A stretch of 6,374 bases of DNA. It comes from Chloroflexota bacterium. Lineage in GTDB: Bacteria > Chloroflexota > Dehalococcoidia > Plut-88900. The notes beneath the pieces are model-generated. The model was given only the letters and a program-made list of their open reading frames with translations, ran no database searches and was not told the origin of the DNA. Positions 1-5,266 of the stretch are shown here, piece after piece. The stretch covers positions 1-6,374 of the forward strand of contig JACZVB010000085.1 in NCBI GenBank assembly GCA_022572865.1. Reading direction: 5' to 3'. Position numbers and translations under genes: made by a program. Position 1 is the first letter of the stretch, and every line of letters begins with the position of its first letter.

Positions 1-722
1 TCCTGGTGGAGACGGGGATGGTGAAGGTGTCGGAGCCCACTACGGAGATAGGCCTTGAGACCCTGGCGGGGCTGATAAAGGCCCGGGTCTCGGTAGAGGG
101 GGGCCGGGCCAAATCCGTGACCATCCGCAACGTGCCCGCCTTCTCCTATGCTCGAGATTTCGAGCTGAAGACCGAGCGGTTCGGGACGCTGAAGATAGAT
201 GTGGCCTACGGCGGCATGTACTATCTGCTGGTCGCGGCCGAGGACGTGGGCCTGACCCTGGAGCAGGGGGAACTGGACAAGATCATCGCCTACGGCAACG
301 CCATCAGGGCCGAGGCCCTGGAGCAGATACAGCCGGAGCACCCCGCGGCCGCAGAAGAGGCCCAATCCTTCTACGGCGGCACCATGCAGGTCCAGTTCTA
401 CGGGCCGCCGACCCACCCGGAGGCCGATATGAAGAACGTTGTCGTGGTGCCTCCCTCCAGTATAGATCGTTCGCCCTGCGGGACTGGGACCTGCGCCCGG
501 CTTGCCAATCTCCACGCCAGGGGGAAGATCAAGGTGGGAGAGGAGTTCGTCCACGAGAGCTACATCGGCACCCTGTTCCGGGCCAGGATCGTGGAAGAGA
601 CCCGGGTTGGGGACTACCCGGCCATCATCCCCGAGCTGACTGGGTCGGCCCACATAACGGCGATGCAGCAGTTCGTGGTGGACCCGGAAGACCCGCTGAA
701 GGATGGATTCTTGATGAGCTAA
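1..722 (+). CDS. Proline racemase family protein, C-terminal part (5' end outside window)
   Basis: This family racemises proline or epimerises 4-hydroxyproline in the cytoplasm, using two cysteines as acid/base pair and no cofactor. The reading frame is open from base 3 and has no start of its own: the GTG at 6 lies inside the conserved LVETGMV stretch, which normally sits just after the first catalytic motif (MCGH). About 90-100 N-terminal residues, with that first cysteine, are therefore upstream of the window. Visible family features are LETLAGL, the NVPAF segment, the DVAYGG motif, and DRSPCGTGT at 465-491, whose Cys (codon 477-479) is the second catalytic residue. Keeping Cys there argues against trans-3-hydroxyproline dehydratase, which has Thr. 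The C terminus (DPEDPLKDGF) is complete. Substrate, proline or hydroxyproline, cannot be decided. The residue after CGTGT is an extra Cys where Ser is usual. No gene follows closely; the next starts 287 bp on. Confidence 0.93.
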   Translation, partial: LVETGMVKVSEPTTEIGLETLAGLIKARVSVEGGRAKSVTIRNVPAFSYARDFELKTERFGTLKIDVAYGGMYYLLVAAEDVGLTLEQGELDKIIAYGNAIRAEALEQIQPEHPAAAEEAQSFYGGTMQVQFYGPPTHPEADMKNVVVVPPSSIDRSPCGTGTCARLANLHARGKIKVGEEFVHESYIGTLFRARIVEETRVGDYPAIIPELTGSAHITAMQQFVVDPEDPLKDGFLMS

Positions 723-747
723 CAGACTGATGAAAAATGGGGAGTGC

Positions 748-767
748 AGTCCCGGCATGTCGGGATT
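748..767. repeat. Inverted repeat AGTCCCG/CGGGATT, dispersed family 1
   Basis: AGTCCCG (748-754) pairs with CGGGATT (761-767) through one G:T wobble, with a 6-nt loop. It shares the TCCCG/CGGGA core with the inverted repeats at 957-973, 2088-2109 and 2119-2155. Confidence 0.55.
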
Positions 768-775
768 GCCAGGAG

Positions 776-794
776 TCTGAGGGTGTCCCTCAGA
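776..794. repeat. Perfect 8-bp hairpin after the racemase gene
   Basis: TCTGAGGG (776-783) and CCCTCAGA (787-794) form a perfect 8-bp stem with a 3-nt loop, 53 nt after the racemase stop codon. The following bases (TATAAATTCC) are A/T-rich but not a T-run. It could be a weak terminator or a 3' stabilising stem. Confidence 0.6.
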
Positions 795-806
795 TATAAA
801 TTCCCT

Positions 807-830
807 CCCCCTTCCAGAAAAGGAAGGGGG
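807..830. repeat. Polypyrimidine/polypurine 9-bp hairpin
   Basis: CCCCCTTCC (807-815) pairs perfectly with GGAAGGGGG (822-830) around a 6-nt loop. The arms are pure pyrimidine and pure purine, as in the longer hairpin at 2168-2220. No T-run follows, so terminator function is uncertain. Confidence 0.6.
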
Positions 831-923
831 ATACAGGGGGATGGTTCGGTGGCTGGCAGATCACGAGTGCGTCCCTATGCAGGGCAGATATTATGATGCG
901 GTTTTCCGTAATCAAGCACTAAT

Positions 924-940
924 GGGCCGGGCCCCGGCCC
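924..940. repeat. GC-only 17-nt palindrome
   Basis: GGGCCGGG (924-931) and CCCGGCCC (933-940) are exact reverse complements around a single central C. With so short a loop it would act as a DNA palindrome or an imperfect stem. Function unknown. Confidence 0.5.
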
Positions 941-956
941 CCGTCAATCTAGGCAT

Positions 957-973
957 GTCCCGAGAATCGGGAC
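957..973. repeat. Inverted repeat GTCCCGA/TCGGGAC, dispersed family 1
   Basis: GTCCCGA (957-963), loop GAA, TCGGGAC (967-973): a perfect 7-bp stem ending 25 bases before the Shine-Dalgarno sequence of the first LLM gene. It matches the outer arms of the element at 2119-2155. It may be a REP-like repeat, or an operator for the gene that follows. Confidence 0.6.
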
Positions 974-1009
974 TCGACTATCTCCAGGAAGATCGCATAA
1001 GGAGGACAG

Positions 1010-1942
1010 ATGGCGGTGGATAGTCTCAAATTTGGAGTCTGCCTGGCATATTATTTCGACCCGCAAGATACGGGGGAGATCGCCCGGCGGGTGGAGGAGC
1101 TGGGCTTCGATTCTCTGTGGGTTACGGAGAACGTTCACTCGCGTACACCGTCCCTGGAGCCCCTGATGGCGTTGAGCACCTTCGCTGCTAATACCACACG
1201 GGTGACCATAGGCCCGGCGGTCTTGCTGCTGCCCCTGAGAAACCCGGTAGGCCTGGCCCACGCCGCCGCCACCCTGGACAAGCTGTCGGGCGGGCGGTTA
1301 ATACTGGGGGTGGGGTCGGGAGGGGGTGCCCCGGAGGGGTACCAGGCCTATGGAGTGCCCCTGGAGGAGCGAGGCCGGCGCTCCGACGAGATCCTGGAGA
1401 TCATGACGGCCCTATGGACCGGGGAGCCGGTCTCCTTCGACGGTGTACACTACAGCTTCTCCGAGTACACCCTGGGAGCGAGGCCTGTGCAGCGGCCTCA
1501 TCCACCCATCTGGCTGGGGGGCGATGCTCCGGCCGTGGTGAGGAGGGTGGCCCGGTGGGGCCAGGGATTCTTCCCCGCCCACAAATCGCCGGCTGAATGC
1601 GCAGGCCTGTATGATAAGGTCCGGGGCCTTCGACAGGAGTATGGCCGGGGGTCGGTGGAATTCACGAATGCGGCCTACCTCTACGTCAATCTGGCCGAGA
1701 GCGGTGAGTTGGCCCTGAAGGTGACCAAAGAGGTCCTGCTGGAGCGGTATACCTATCCCGTGACCCATCTGAGGCTCGGGGCCACCTGCATCCTGGGCGC
1801 CGTCGATGACTGCGTGAGGCTATTGAAGGAGTATCAGGCCGCGGGGGTCGCTCACATCGTCCTGGACCCCACCTGCCCTAAGGAGGAGGTCCTGCCCCTG
1901 CTGGAGAGGGTCTCCCGGGAGATTCTGCCCCATTTCAAGTAG
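1010..1942 (+). CDS. LLM class flavin- or F420-dependent oxidoreductase, copy 1
   Basis: This is a 310-aa member of the luciferase-like monooxygenase fold, a cytoplasmic TIM-barrel enzyme that uses reduced FMN or F420 to oxidise or reduce small organic substrates. The length is typical. Visible family blocks are LGFDSLWVTEN (residues 31-41), VTIGPAVLLLPLRNPV (65-80), LSGGRLILGVGSGG (92-105), RRSDEILEIMTALWTGEPV (123-141) and RPVQRPHPPIWLGG (158-171). A strong AAGGAGG (999-1005) lies 4 nt before the ATG; the in-frame GTG at 1016 would have a more usual spacing of 10, so two extra N-terminal residues are possible. FMN and F420 use cannot be separated by eye, and the substrate is unknown. By eye it is about 40% identical to the gene at 2305, with a shared C-terminal TCPKEE/TCRPEE motif, so the two are paralogues. 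Confidence 0.93.
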   Translation: MAVDSLKFGVCLAYYFDPQDTGEIARRVEELGFDSLWVTENVHSRTPSLEPLMALSTFAANTTRVTIGPAVLLLPLRNPVGLAHAAATLDKLSGGRLILGVGSGGGAPEGYQAYGVPLEERGRRSDEILEIMTALWTGEPVSFDGVHYSFSEYTLGARPVQRPHPPIWLGGDAPAVVRRVARWGQGFFPAHKSPAECAGLYDKVRGLRQEYGRGSVEFTNAAYLYVNLAESGELALKVTKEVLLERYTYPVTHLRLGATCILGAVDDCVRLLKEYQAAGVAHIVLDPTCPKEEVLPLLERVSREILPHFK

Positions 1943-2087
1943 CGGGCCCCGTTCATGTTGGTGAAAGGCAGATGCATGCTTCCGACCCTGCCCCTGCCCC
2001 TGGCCAGGCTCACGGCGCAGGTTTGGAGCCCTCAAATCAATAAATGCAACAAAGCCCGCCATTTTCAGTAACTTCCTCAGAGGGATT

Positions 2088-2109
2088 CCATCCCGACTCA
2101 TCGGGATGG
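2088..2109. repeat. Perfect 9-bp inverted repeat CCATCCCGA/TCGGGATGG, dispersed family 1
   Basis: CCATCCCGA (2088-2096), loop CTCA, TCGGGATGG (2101-2109) make a perfect 9-bp stem with a 4-nt loop. It shares the TCCCGA/TCGGGA core with 957-973 and sits 9 nt before another element of the same family. Confidence 0.65.
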
Positions 2110-2118
2110 CGGGGGTAT

Positions 2119-2155
2119 GTCCCGACAAGTCCCGAGTATCGAGACAAGTCGGGAC
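2119..2155. repeat. Nested inverted repeat with GTCCCGAC/GTCGGGAC outer arms, dispersed family 1
   Basis: The outer arms GTCCCGAC (2119-2126) and GTCGGGAC (2148-2155) are perfectly complementary. Between them a second, imperfect stem pairs GTCCCG (2129-2134) with CGAGAC (2140-2145) with one mismatch. The outer arms extend the 957-973 palindrome by one base on the loop side. Confidence 0.6.
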
Positions 2156-2167
2156 CATATTTATTAT

Positions 2168-2220
2168 GTCCCCCTCCCTCCCAAGCATGCCCTGAGCTTG
2201 CCGAAGGGGGAGAGGGGGAC
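2168..2220. repeat. 53-nt imperfect polypyrimidine/polypurine hairpin
   Basis: GTCCCCCT (2168-2175) pairs with AGGGGGAC (2213-2220). The stem continues imperfectly through CTCCC (2178-2182)-type pairing with purines 2206-2210, and ends in a small AAGC/GCTT stem (2183-2186 with 2196-2199). Copy A of the CCTGAGCTTG repeat lies in its apical part. Confidence 0.55.
2191..2207. repeat. CCTGAGCTTG-CCGAAGG repeat, copy A (family 2)
   Basis: This 17-nt core differs from copy B (2231-2247) only by C for T at one position, and the copies are exactly 40 nt apart in the same orientation. I recall CCTGAGCTTGTCGAAGG as a common dispersed palindromic sequence in many bacterial genomes. Confidence 0.65.
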
Positions 2221-2230
2221 ACAAGCCTGT

Positions 2231-2247
2231 CCTGAGCTTGTCGAAGG
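2231..2247. repeat. CCTGAGCTTGTCGAAGG repeat, copy B (family 2)
   Basis: The core reads CCTGAGCTTGTCGAAGG and is preceded by CCTGT (2226-2230), which is also present before copy C (3381-3385). It ends 57 nt before the start of the second LLM gene. Confidence 0.65.
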
Positions 2248-2304
2248 AGGGTGAGGGTTTTGATAGAGGCTCTTATAAGAACAAGATTTTAGAGGAGACG
2301 ACTG

Positions 2305-3225
2305 ATGGCTGACATACGTTTCGGGGTCACCTATTCGGAGAGGAAAGACTTCTCGGACCTGCCGGACTACGCCCGGAGGGTCGAGGAGCTGGGCCTGGAC
2401 TCCATCTGGGTGACGGAGAACATCACCTCCAACGCCCCGGCCCTGGAGTGCTTCACGTCCATGTCCTTCATGGCGGCCCACACCAGCAGGCTGACCATCG
2501 GCACGTCGGTGCTGCTGCTGCCCCTGAGGAATCCGGTGCTGGTGGCCCAGACGGTGAACAGCCTGGACGTGCTTTCGGGGGGAAGGGTGGTGCTGGGGGT
2601 TGGGGTAGGGAACGCAGGCCCGGACTTCGATGCCTACGGGGGCGATTCACACCAGCGAGCGGGCCGCGCCGATGAGTCTTTGGAGATCATCAAGAGGTTG
2701 TGGACCGAGTCCTCCGTGACCCATGATGGCAGGCACTTTCACCTGAAGGACTACACCCTGGCGCCCCGCCCCCTTCAGAAACCCCATCCGCCTATCCAGG
2801 TTGGGGGCAGCGCCGACGCGGTGCTGAGGCGCGCCGGCAGGTTCGCCGATGCCCTCGTACCCGTGGGCAAGACTCCGGAGCAGGCAAAGTCTCTGTTTGA
2901 GAAGACCGAGGCCTATGCCCGGGAGTGTGGCCGGGACCCGTCCTCCATGGCCAGGGTGATGCATATCTTTATGTGCCTCACCGGCAGTCGTGAGGAGTCA
3001 TCCCGTATCTCCGGCGAGGTGCTGACCGAGAGATACCAGGGCTCCACCGCCCTGGCGGCCGGCGGCCCCTTCCTCTTCGGCACCCCTGAGGAGGCGAGCC
3101 GGGTTGTGCAGGACTTCGTAGACATCGGGGTGAAGGAGTTCGTGTTCAACATGACCTGCCGTCCGGAAGAGGCCATATCCCAGGTGGAGACCTTCGCCAC
3201 GGAGATCATGCCCAGGTGGCGATAG
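2305..3225 (+). CDS. LLM class flavin- or F420-dependent oxidoreductase, copy 2
   Basis: This is a 306-aa luciferase-like monooxygenase-fold protein, complete and of normal family length. Blocks seen are RRVEELGLDSIWVTEN (residues 24-39), LTIGTSVLLLPLRNPV (63-78), LSGGRVVLGVGVG (90-102), GRADESLEIIKRLWTE (120-135) and RPLQKPHPPIQVGG (155-168). The ATG at 2305 is supported by AGAGGAG at 2291-2297, 7 nt upstream, and the protein begins MADIRFGV, as expected for the first beta strand. It differs from the copy at 1010 mainly in residues 9-18, around 103-120 and in the 210-260 region, where substrate-pocket loops are expected, so a different substrate is likely. The cofactor (FMN or F420) and substrate are not determined. 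The long repeat-filled spacer argues for its own promoter, though none is clear. Confidence 0.93.
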   Translation: MADIRFGVTYSERKDFSDLPDYARRVEELGLDSIWVTENITSNAPALECFTSMSFMAAHTSRLTIGTSVLLLPLRNPVLVAQTVNSLDVLSGGRVVLGVGVGNAGPDFDAYGGDSHQRAGRADESLEIIKRLWTESSVTHDGRHFHLKDYTLAPRPLQKPHPPIQVGGSADAVLRRAGRFADALVPVGKTPEQAKSLFEKTEAYARECGRDPSSMARVMHIFMCLTGSREESSRISGEVLTERYQGSTALAAGGPFLFGTPEEASRVVQDFVDIGVKEFVFNMTCRPEEAISQVETFATEIMPRWR

Positions 3226-3350
3226 GTGTAACTCAATGTACCCTCACCTTCGGTCAAGGGGACGCTGCTTTGGCCCCCATTCTCGTGATGTCAATCGGAC
3301 CATCCTGAGGCCGTTAATTAAGCTTCCCGCAATGTGGAGTGTCGAGGCGA

Positions 3351-3363
3351 GGGGCGGAGCCCC
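3351..3363. repeat. Small hairpin GGGGC/GCCCC
   Basis: GGGGC (3351-3355), loop GGA, GCCCC (3359-3363): a 5-bp stem directly abutting the larger compound repeat that follows. No T-run follows, so a terminator for the LLM gene is not well supported. Confidence 0.4.
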
Positions 3364-3420
3364 CGCTCGTGGTGAGCTTGCCTGTCCTGAGCAAGGCCGA
3401 AGGGTCGAACCATGACGGGG
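3361..3420. repeat. Compound repeat: inverted repeat with a second repeat copy inserted in it
   Basis: The outer arms CCCCGCTCGTGGT (3361-3373) and ACCATGACGGGG (3409-3420) are complementary apart from one bulged base and one wobble. The centre reads TGAGCTTG (3373-3380), then 24 extra bases (3381-3404), then TCGAAC. Removing the 24 bases rebuilds TGAGCTTGTCGAA, identical to 2233-2245. The 24 bases themselves start CCTGTCCTGAGC and end CCGAAGGG, so they resemble copy B of the same family (copy C, core 3386-3403). Confidence 0.6.
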
Positions 3421-3447
3421 ATTTGGGGCCACCCCCCCAACTTTGCC

Positions 3448-3476
3448 TTGACTGACCTCTTGCCCCTTGCTATTCT
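3448..3476 (+). promoter_or_regulatory. Predicted sigma70-type promoter for the aminotransferase gene
   Basis: A -35 box TTGACT (3448-3453) and a -10 box TATTCT (3471-3476) are separated by the ideal 17 bp. They match the consensus at 5/6 and 4/6 positions. Transcription would begin near 3483, giving a leader of about 87 nt before the ATG at 3570. Confidence 0.5.
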
Positions 3477-3491
3477 TCTGGCGGCCTTCGG

Positions 3492-3511
3492 GATCGGGGA
3501 GTGACCCGGTC
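3492..3511 (+). promoter_or_regulatory. Leader hairpin in the aminotransferase 5' UTR
   Basis: GATCGGG (3492-3498) pairs with CCCGGTC (3505-3511), including one G:U pair, around the 6-nt loop GAGTGA. It would lie within the first 30 nt of the predicted transcript. It might stabilise the mRNA; no known riboswitch is recognised. Confidence 0.35.
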
Positions 3512-3545
3512 TACTCTCGACCCTGGAGCCTCGGGGAGGTTTCCG

Positions 3546-3563
3546 CTAGCTTCGCTAGGAGGT
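3546..3563 (+). promoter_or_regulatory. Ribosome binding site that sets the start, with overlapping small hairpin
   Basis: AGGAGGT (3557-3563) is a near-perfect Shine-Dalgarno sequence 6 nt before the ATG at 3570 and decides the start of the aminotransferase. A 5-bp stem, CTAGC (3546-3550) with GCTAG (3554-3558), covers its first two bases, so mild masking is possible. Confidence 0.6.
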
Positions 3564-3569
3564 GCATCG

Positions 3570-4904
3570 ATGGGGTTTAAGAGTAAAGAAACAGTCGCCT
3601 ACAGATCGGACAGCTCGCGTTCAAAACAGCTTTACGAGCAGGGCCTGAAGGTATTGCCGGGGGCCAACAGCCGCCACTCGGTAACCATGGACCCTTACCC
3701 CATCTACGTCAGCAGCGGCAGCGGAAGCCGGATCATCGATGTGGAAGGGGAGGAGCGTATCGATTTCATCAACAACATGACCTCCCTGGTCCACGGGCAC
3801 GCCCATCCGGCCATCGTGGAGGCGGTGAAGAAGCAGTTGGAGCGGGGCACGGCCTTTGCCATGCCCACGGAGCCGGAGTTGGAGCTGGCCTCGCTGTTGG
3901 TGGAGAGGATCGACTACATAGATAAGCTTAGGTTCTGTAACTCGGGGACCGAGGCGGTGATGCTGGCGATAAAGGCGGCCCGGGCCTTCACCGGCAAGCA
4001 CAAGATTGCTAAGATTGAGGGGGCCTACCACGGCACCTACGATTACGCGCAGGTCAGCGAAGGCCCGGGGCCCGAGGAGTGGGGCGACCCCACCGAGCCG
4101 GTCAGCGTCATCGAACCCAGCGTTGCCCCCAGCGTAAAATCAGATGTCATAGTGATGCCCTGGAACGATATTCAGGCCTGCACCTCCATCATCGAGAAGC
4201 ACAGGGATGAGCTGGCCGCAGTGCTCATCGATCCGTTGCCCGCCGCCCTGGGCTGGATCCCCCCCGAGCCCGGATTCCTGGAATCGTTGCGGGAGATAAC
4301 CCGGGGCTACGGCATCCTCTTGATCTCCGACGAAGTGATCAGCTTCCGGGTCTCCTACAACGGAGCTTTGCAGGAATACGGTATCAAGCCGGACATCACG
4401 GCCCTGGCCAAGATAATCGGCGGGGGCTTCCCCGTGGGGGCCGTGGGTGGAAGCGACGAGGTGATGGAGGTCTTCGATCACCGCAAGGGCCACAAGGTAC
4501 ACCACGGAGGTACCTTCAACGCCAACCCCATCTCCATGACCGCGGGCCTGACCGCTATGAAGCTGATGACCCCCGAGGCATTCGACCGCCTCAACGAGAT
4601 GGGGGACCACGTTCGTAGCAGGCTCAACCAGCTGATAGCCCGTAGGGAGGCGCCGGCCCAGATCACGGGGAAGGGCTCCCTGTTCTGGCTCCACCTGACG
4701 GACAAGAAGATGGAGAATTTCCGGGACTTCGTCAGCAATGGGCCGGAAAAATCCCTTTTCCACAGCTTCAGCCAGGAGATGCTGGGCCACGGGATCGTCT
4801 ACGCTGGCAGGGGCCTCAGCTGCCTGTCCACGGTGATGGGGCAGGAGGAGCTTGACGCCTACGTGGAGGCGGTGGATGCGTCCCTGGACGCGATAAGCTT
4901 CTAA
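3570..4904 (+). CDS. Class III PLP-dependent aminotransferase, glutamate-1-semialdehyde aminomutase-like
   Basis: This is a 444-aa cytoplasmic fold-type I PLP enzyme that moves an amino group between an amine or amino acid and a keto or aldehyde partner. Motifs, numbered from the ATG at 3570, are: N-terminal LPGANSRHS near 29-37; phosphate-binding NSGTEA at 124-129; AYHGTYD with the stacking aromatic and His at 152-158; SDEV with the PLP-pyridine Asp at 253-256; AKIIGGGFPVG with the Schiff-base lysine at 281; and GGTFNANP at 313-320. The frame is open further upstream to a GTG at 3501, but the strong ribosome binding site and the usual family length favour 3570. The usual EP in the central strand is DP here (IDPLPAALG), common in non-HemL members. 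With no haem genes nearby and a racemase and oxidoreductases as neighbours, a catabolic aminotransferase or aminomutase is more likely than HemL. The substrate is unknown. Confidence 0.93.
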   Translation: MGFKSKETVAYRSDSSRSKQLYEQGLKVLPGANSRHSVTMDPYPIYVSSGSGSRIIDVEGEERIDFINNMTSLVHGHAHPAIVEAVKKQLERGTAFAMPTEPELELASLLVERIDYIDKLRFCNSGTEAVMLAIKAARAFTGKHKIAKIEGAYHGTYDYAQVSEGPGPEEWGDPTEPVSVIEPSVAPSVKSDVIVMPWNDIQACTSIIEKHRDELAAVLIDPLPAALGWIPPEPGFLESLREITRGYGILLISDEVISFRVSYNGALQEYGIKPDITALAKIIGGGFPVGAVGGSDEVMEVFDHRKGHKVHHGGTFNANPISMTAGLTAMKLMTPEAFDRLNEMGDHVRSRLNQLIARREAPAQITGKGSLFWLHLTDKKMENFRDFVSNGPEKSLFHSFSQEMLGHGIVYAGRGLSCLSTVMGQEELDAYVEAVDASLDAISF

Positions 4905-5265
4905 CAGGCGAAAAGGGACGGAGTCACTGACTGTGCGCCCGCGGCCTTGGGGTTGGCTGGTCGCAAAAGCAACGTCCGCTGGCTACCTCTAAGCCAGCGC
5001 CGTTATGTGGCGGTCGATCCCCTCGGTGGCGAACCCGGATCCCCACAGACACGGTAGAAGCGCAGCCACGCCTGCTTGGCTTGCTGGACGTCCCACAGCT
5101 TCGTAGCCCGCCGGTATTGGCCAGCGTGATCCCGTTGAGGATGGGTGGTGCCTCTCGCTCCTCATGCGCAGGGCCAGGTCGACGACCAAAGGGCACCGCG
5201 GTTACGACGCGATCGATTAGATTTCAGCATGTGACCTTATGGGAAAACCGTAGCCCGCAATTCAT
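4905..5265. other. Spacer of 361 bp between convergent genes, possibly holding a decayed coding remnant
   Basis: The aminotransferase gene and the - strand collagen-like gene converge here. An 8-bp hairpin lies at 4977-4999. Several overlapping open frames cross the middle on both strands, none with a good ribosome binding site. The - strand frame 4989-5189 reads protein-like in its central part (WPIPAGYEAVGRP, then ATEGIDRHITAL) but has no proper start and a stop just upstream of 5205, so it is at best a remnant of a gene I cannot name. No T-run terminator was found for either flanking gene. Confidence 0.55.
4977..4999. repeat. Perfect 8-bp hairpin after the aminotransferase gene
   Basis: CGCTGGCT (4977-4984) pairs with AGCCAGCG (4992-4999) around a 7-nt loop, 72 nt beyond the aminotransferase stop. 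It lacks a T-run on either side. It may still serve as a transcript end signal between the convergent genes. Confidence 0.45.
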
Positions 5266-5266
5266 T
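5241..5266. repeat. 26-bp direct repeat, downstream copy at the collagen gene 3' end
   Basis: It matches 5291-5316 at 23 of 26 positions; both begin GGGAAAACC and contain AGCCCGCAA. The copies are offset by 50 bp, which is not a multiple of three. This copy overlaps the first base of the collagen gene's stop codon (5266-5268) and otherwise lies beyond it. Confidence 0.75.

Larger units (their letters stand above)
723..1009. other. Palindrome-rich spacer between racemase and first LLM gene
   Basis: I find no convincing gene here. An open frame from 841 to 1023 runs through two palindromes and into the next gene and looks spurious. The spacer holds five inverted repeats in a row: 748-767, 776-794, 807-830, 924-940 and 957-973. 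None is followed by a clear T-run, so a classical Rho-independent terminator is not supported, although the pair at 776-830 could end or stabilise the racemase transcript. No convincing -35/-10 pair was found for the downstream gene. Confidence 0.7.
1943..2304. other. Spacer of 362 bp between the two LLM genes, filled with repeats
   Basis: No convincing gene is present; open frames on both strands cross the repeats and have no family resemblance. The first 100 bp hold only short items, a CTGCCC-type direct repeat near 1987-2000 and the 10-nt palindrome CCTGGCCAGG at 1999-2008. From 2088 to 2250 there is an almost continuous block of inverted and direct repeats, listed separately. A TATAAG at 2274-2279 could be a -10 box, but no good -35 lies at the right distance. 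Confidence 0.7.
3226..3569. other. Spacer of 344 bp before the aminotransferase gene: nested repeat, promoter and leader
   Basis: No gene is seen. The first 120 bp show nothing I can name. From 3351 to 3420 lies a compound inverted repeat, then a likely promoter (3448-3476) and a leader of about 85 nt with two hairpins. A GTG at 3501 opens the same frame as the aminotransferase, but the 23 residues it would add look non-native and lack a ribosome binding site. Confidence 0.65.

Noticed and set aside
776..830. Two hairpins as a Rho-independent terminator for the racemase gene
   Set aside because: Both stems are good but neither is followed by a T-run, so terminator function was left as a possibility and not called.
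841..1023. 60-aa open frame on the + strand between racemase and first LLM gene
   Set aside because: It crosses two palindromes, overlaps the Shine-Dalgarno sequence and start of the LLM gene, and has no family resemblance; only a G-run precedes its ATG with no proper spacing.
1820..2224. 134-aa open frame on the - strand across the end of the first LLM gene and the spacer
   Set aside because: Half is antisense to a real gene and the rest is translated repeat sequence; high-GC DNA often keeps such frames open by chance.
2044..2235. 63-aa open frame on the + strand in the repeat block
   Set aside because: Its translation is made of the palindromes and the CCTGAGCTTG copies, with no ribosome site.
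2191..3403. CRISPR array from the repeated CCTGAGCTTG units
   Set aside because: There are only three imperfect copies with unequal spacing and no cas genes; they fit a dispersed palindromic repeat.
4140..4790. 216-aa open frame on the - strand opposite the aminotransferase
   Set aside because: It is fully antisense to a gene with all expected PLP-enzyme motifs; the composition is that of a reverse-strand shadow.
4905..5060. tRNA-like fragment suggested by the hairpins at 4977-5015 and GGTCGATCCC
   Set aside because: No acceptor stem, anticodon arm or proper T-loop could be assembled.
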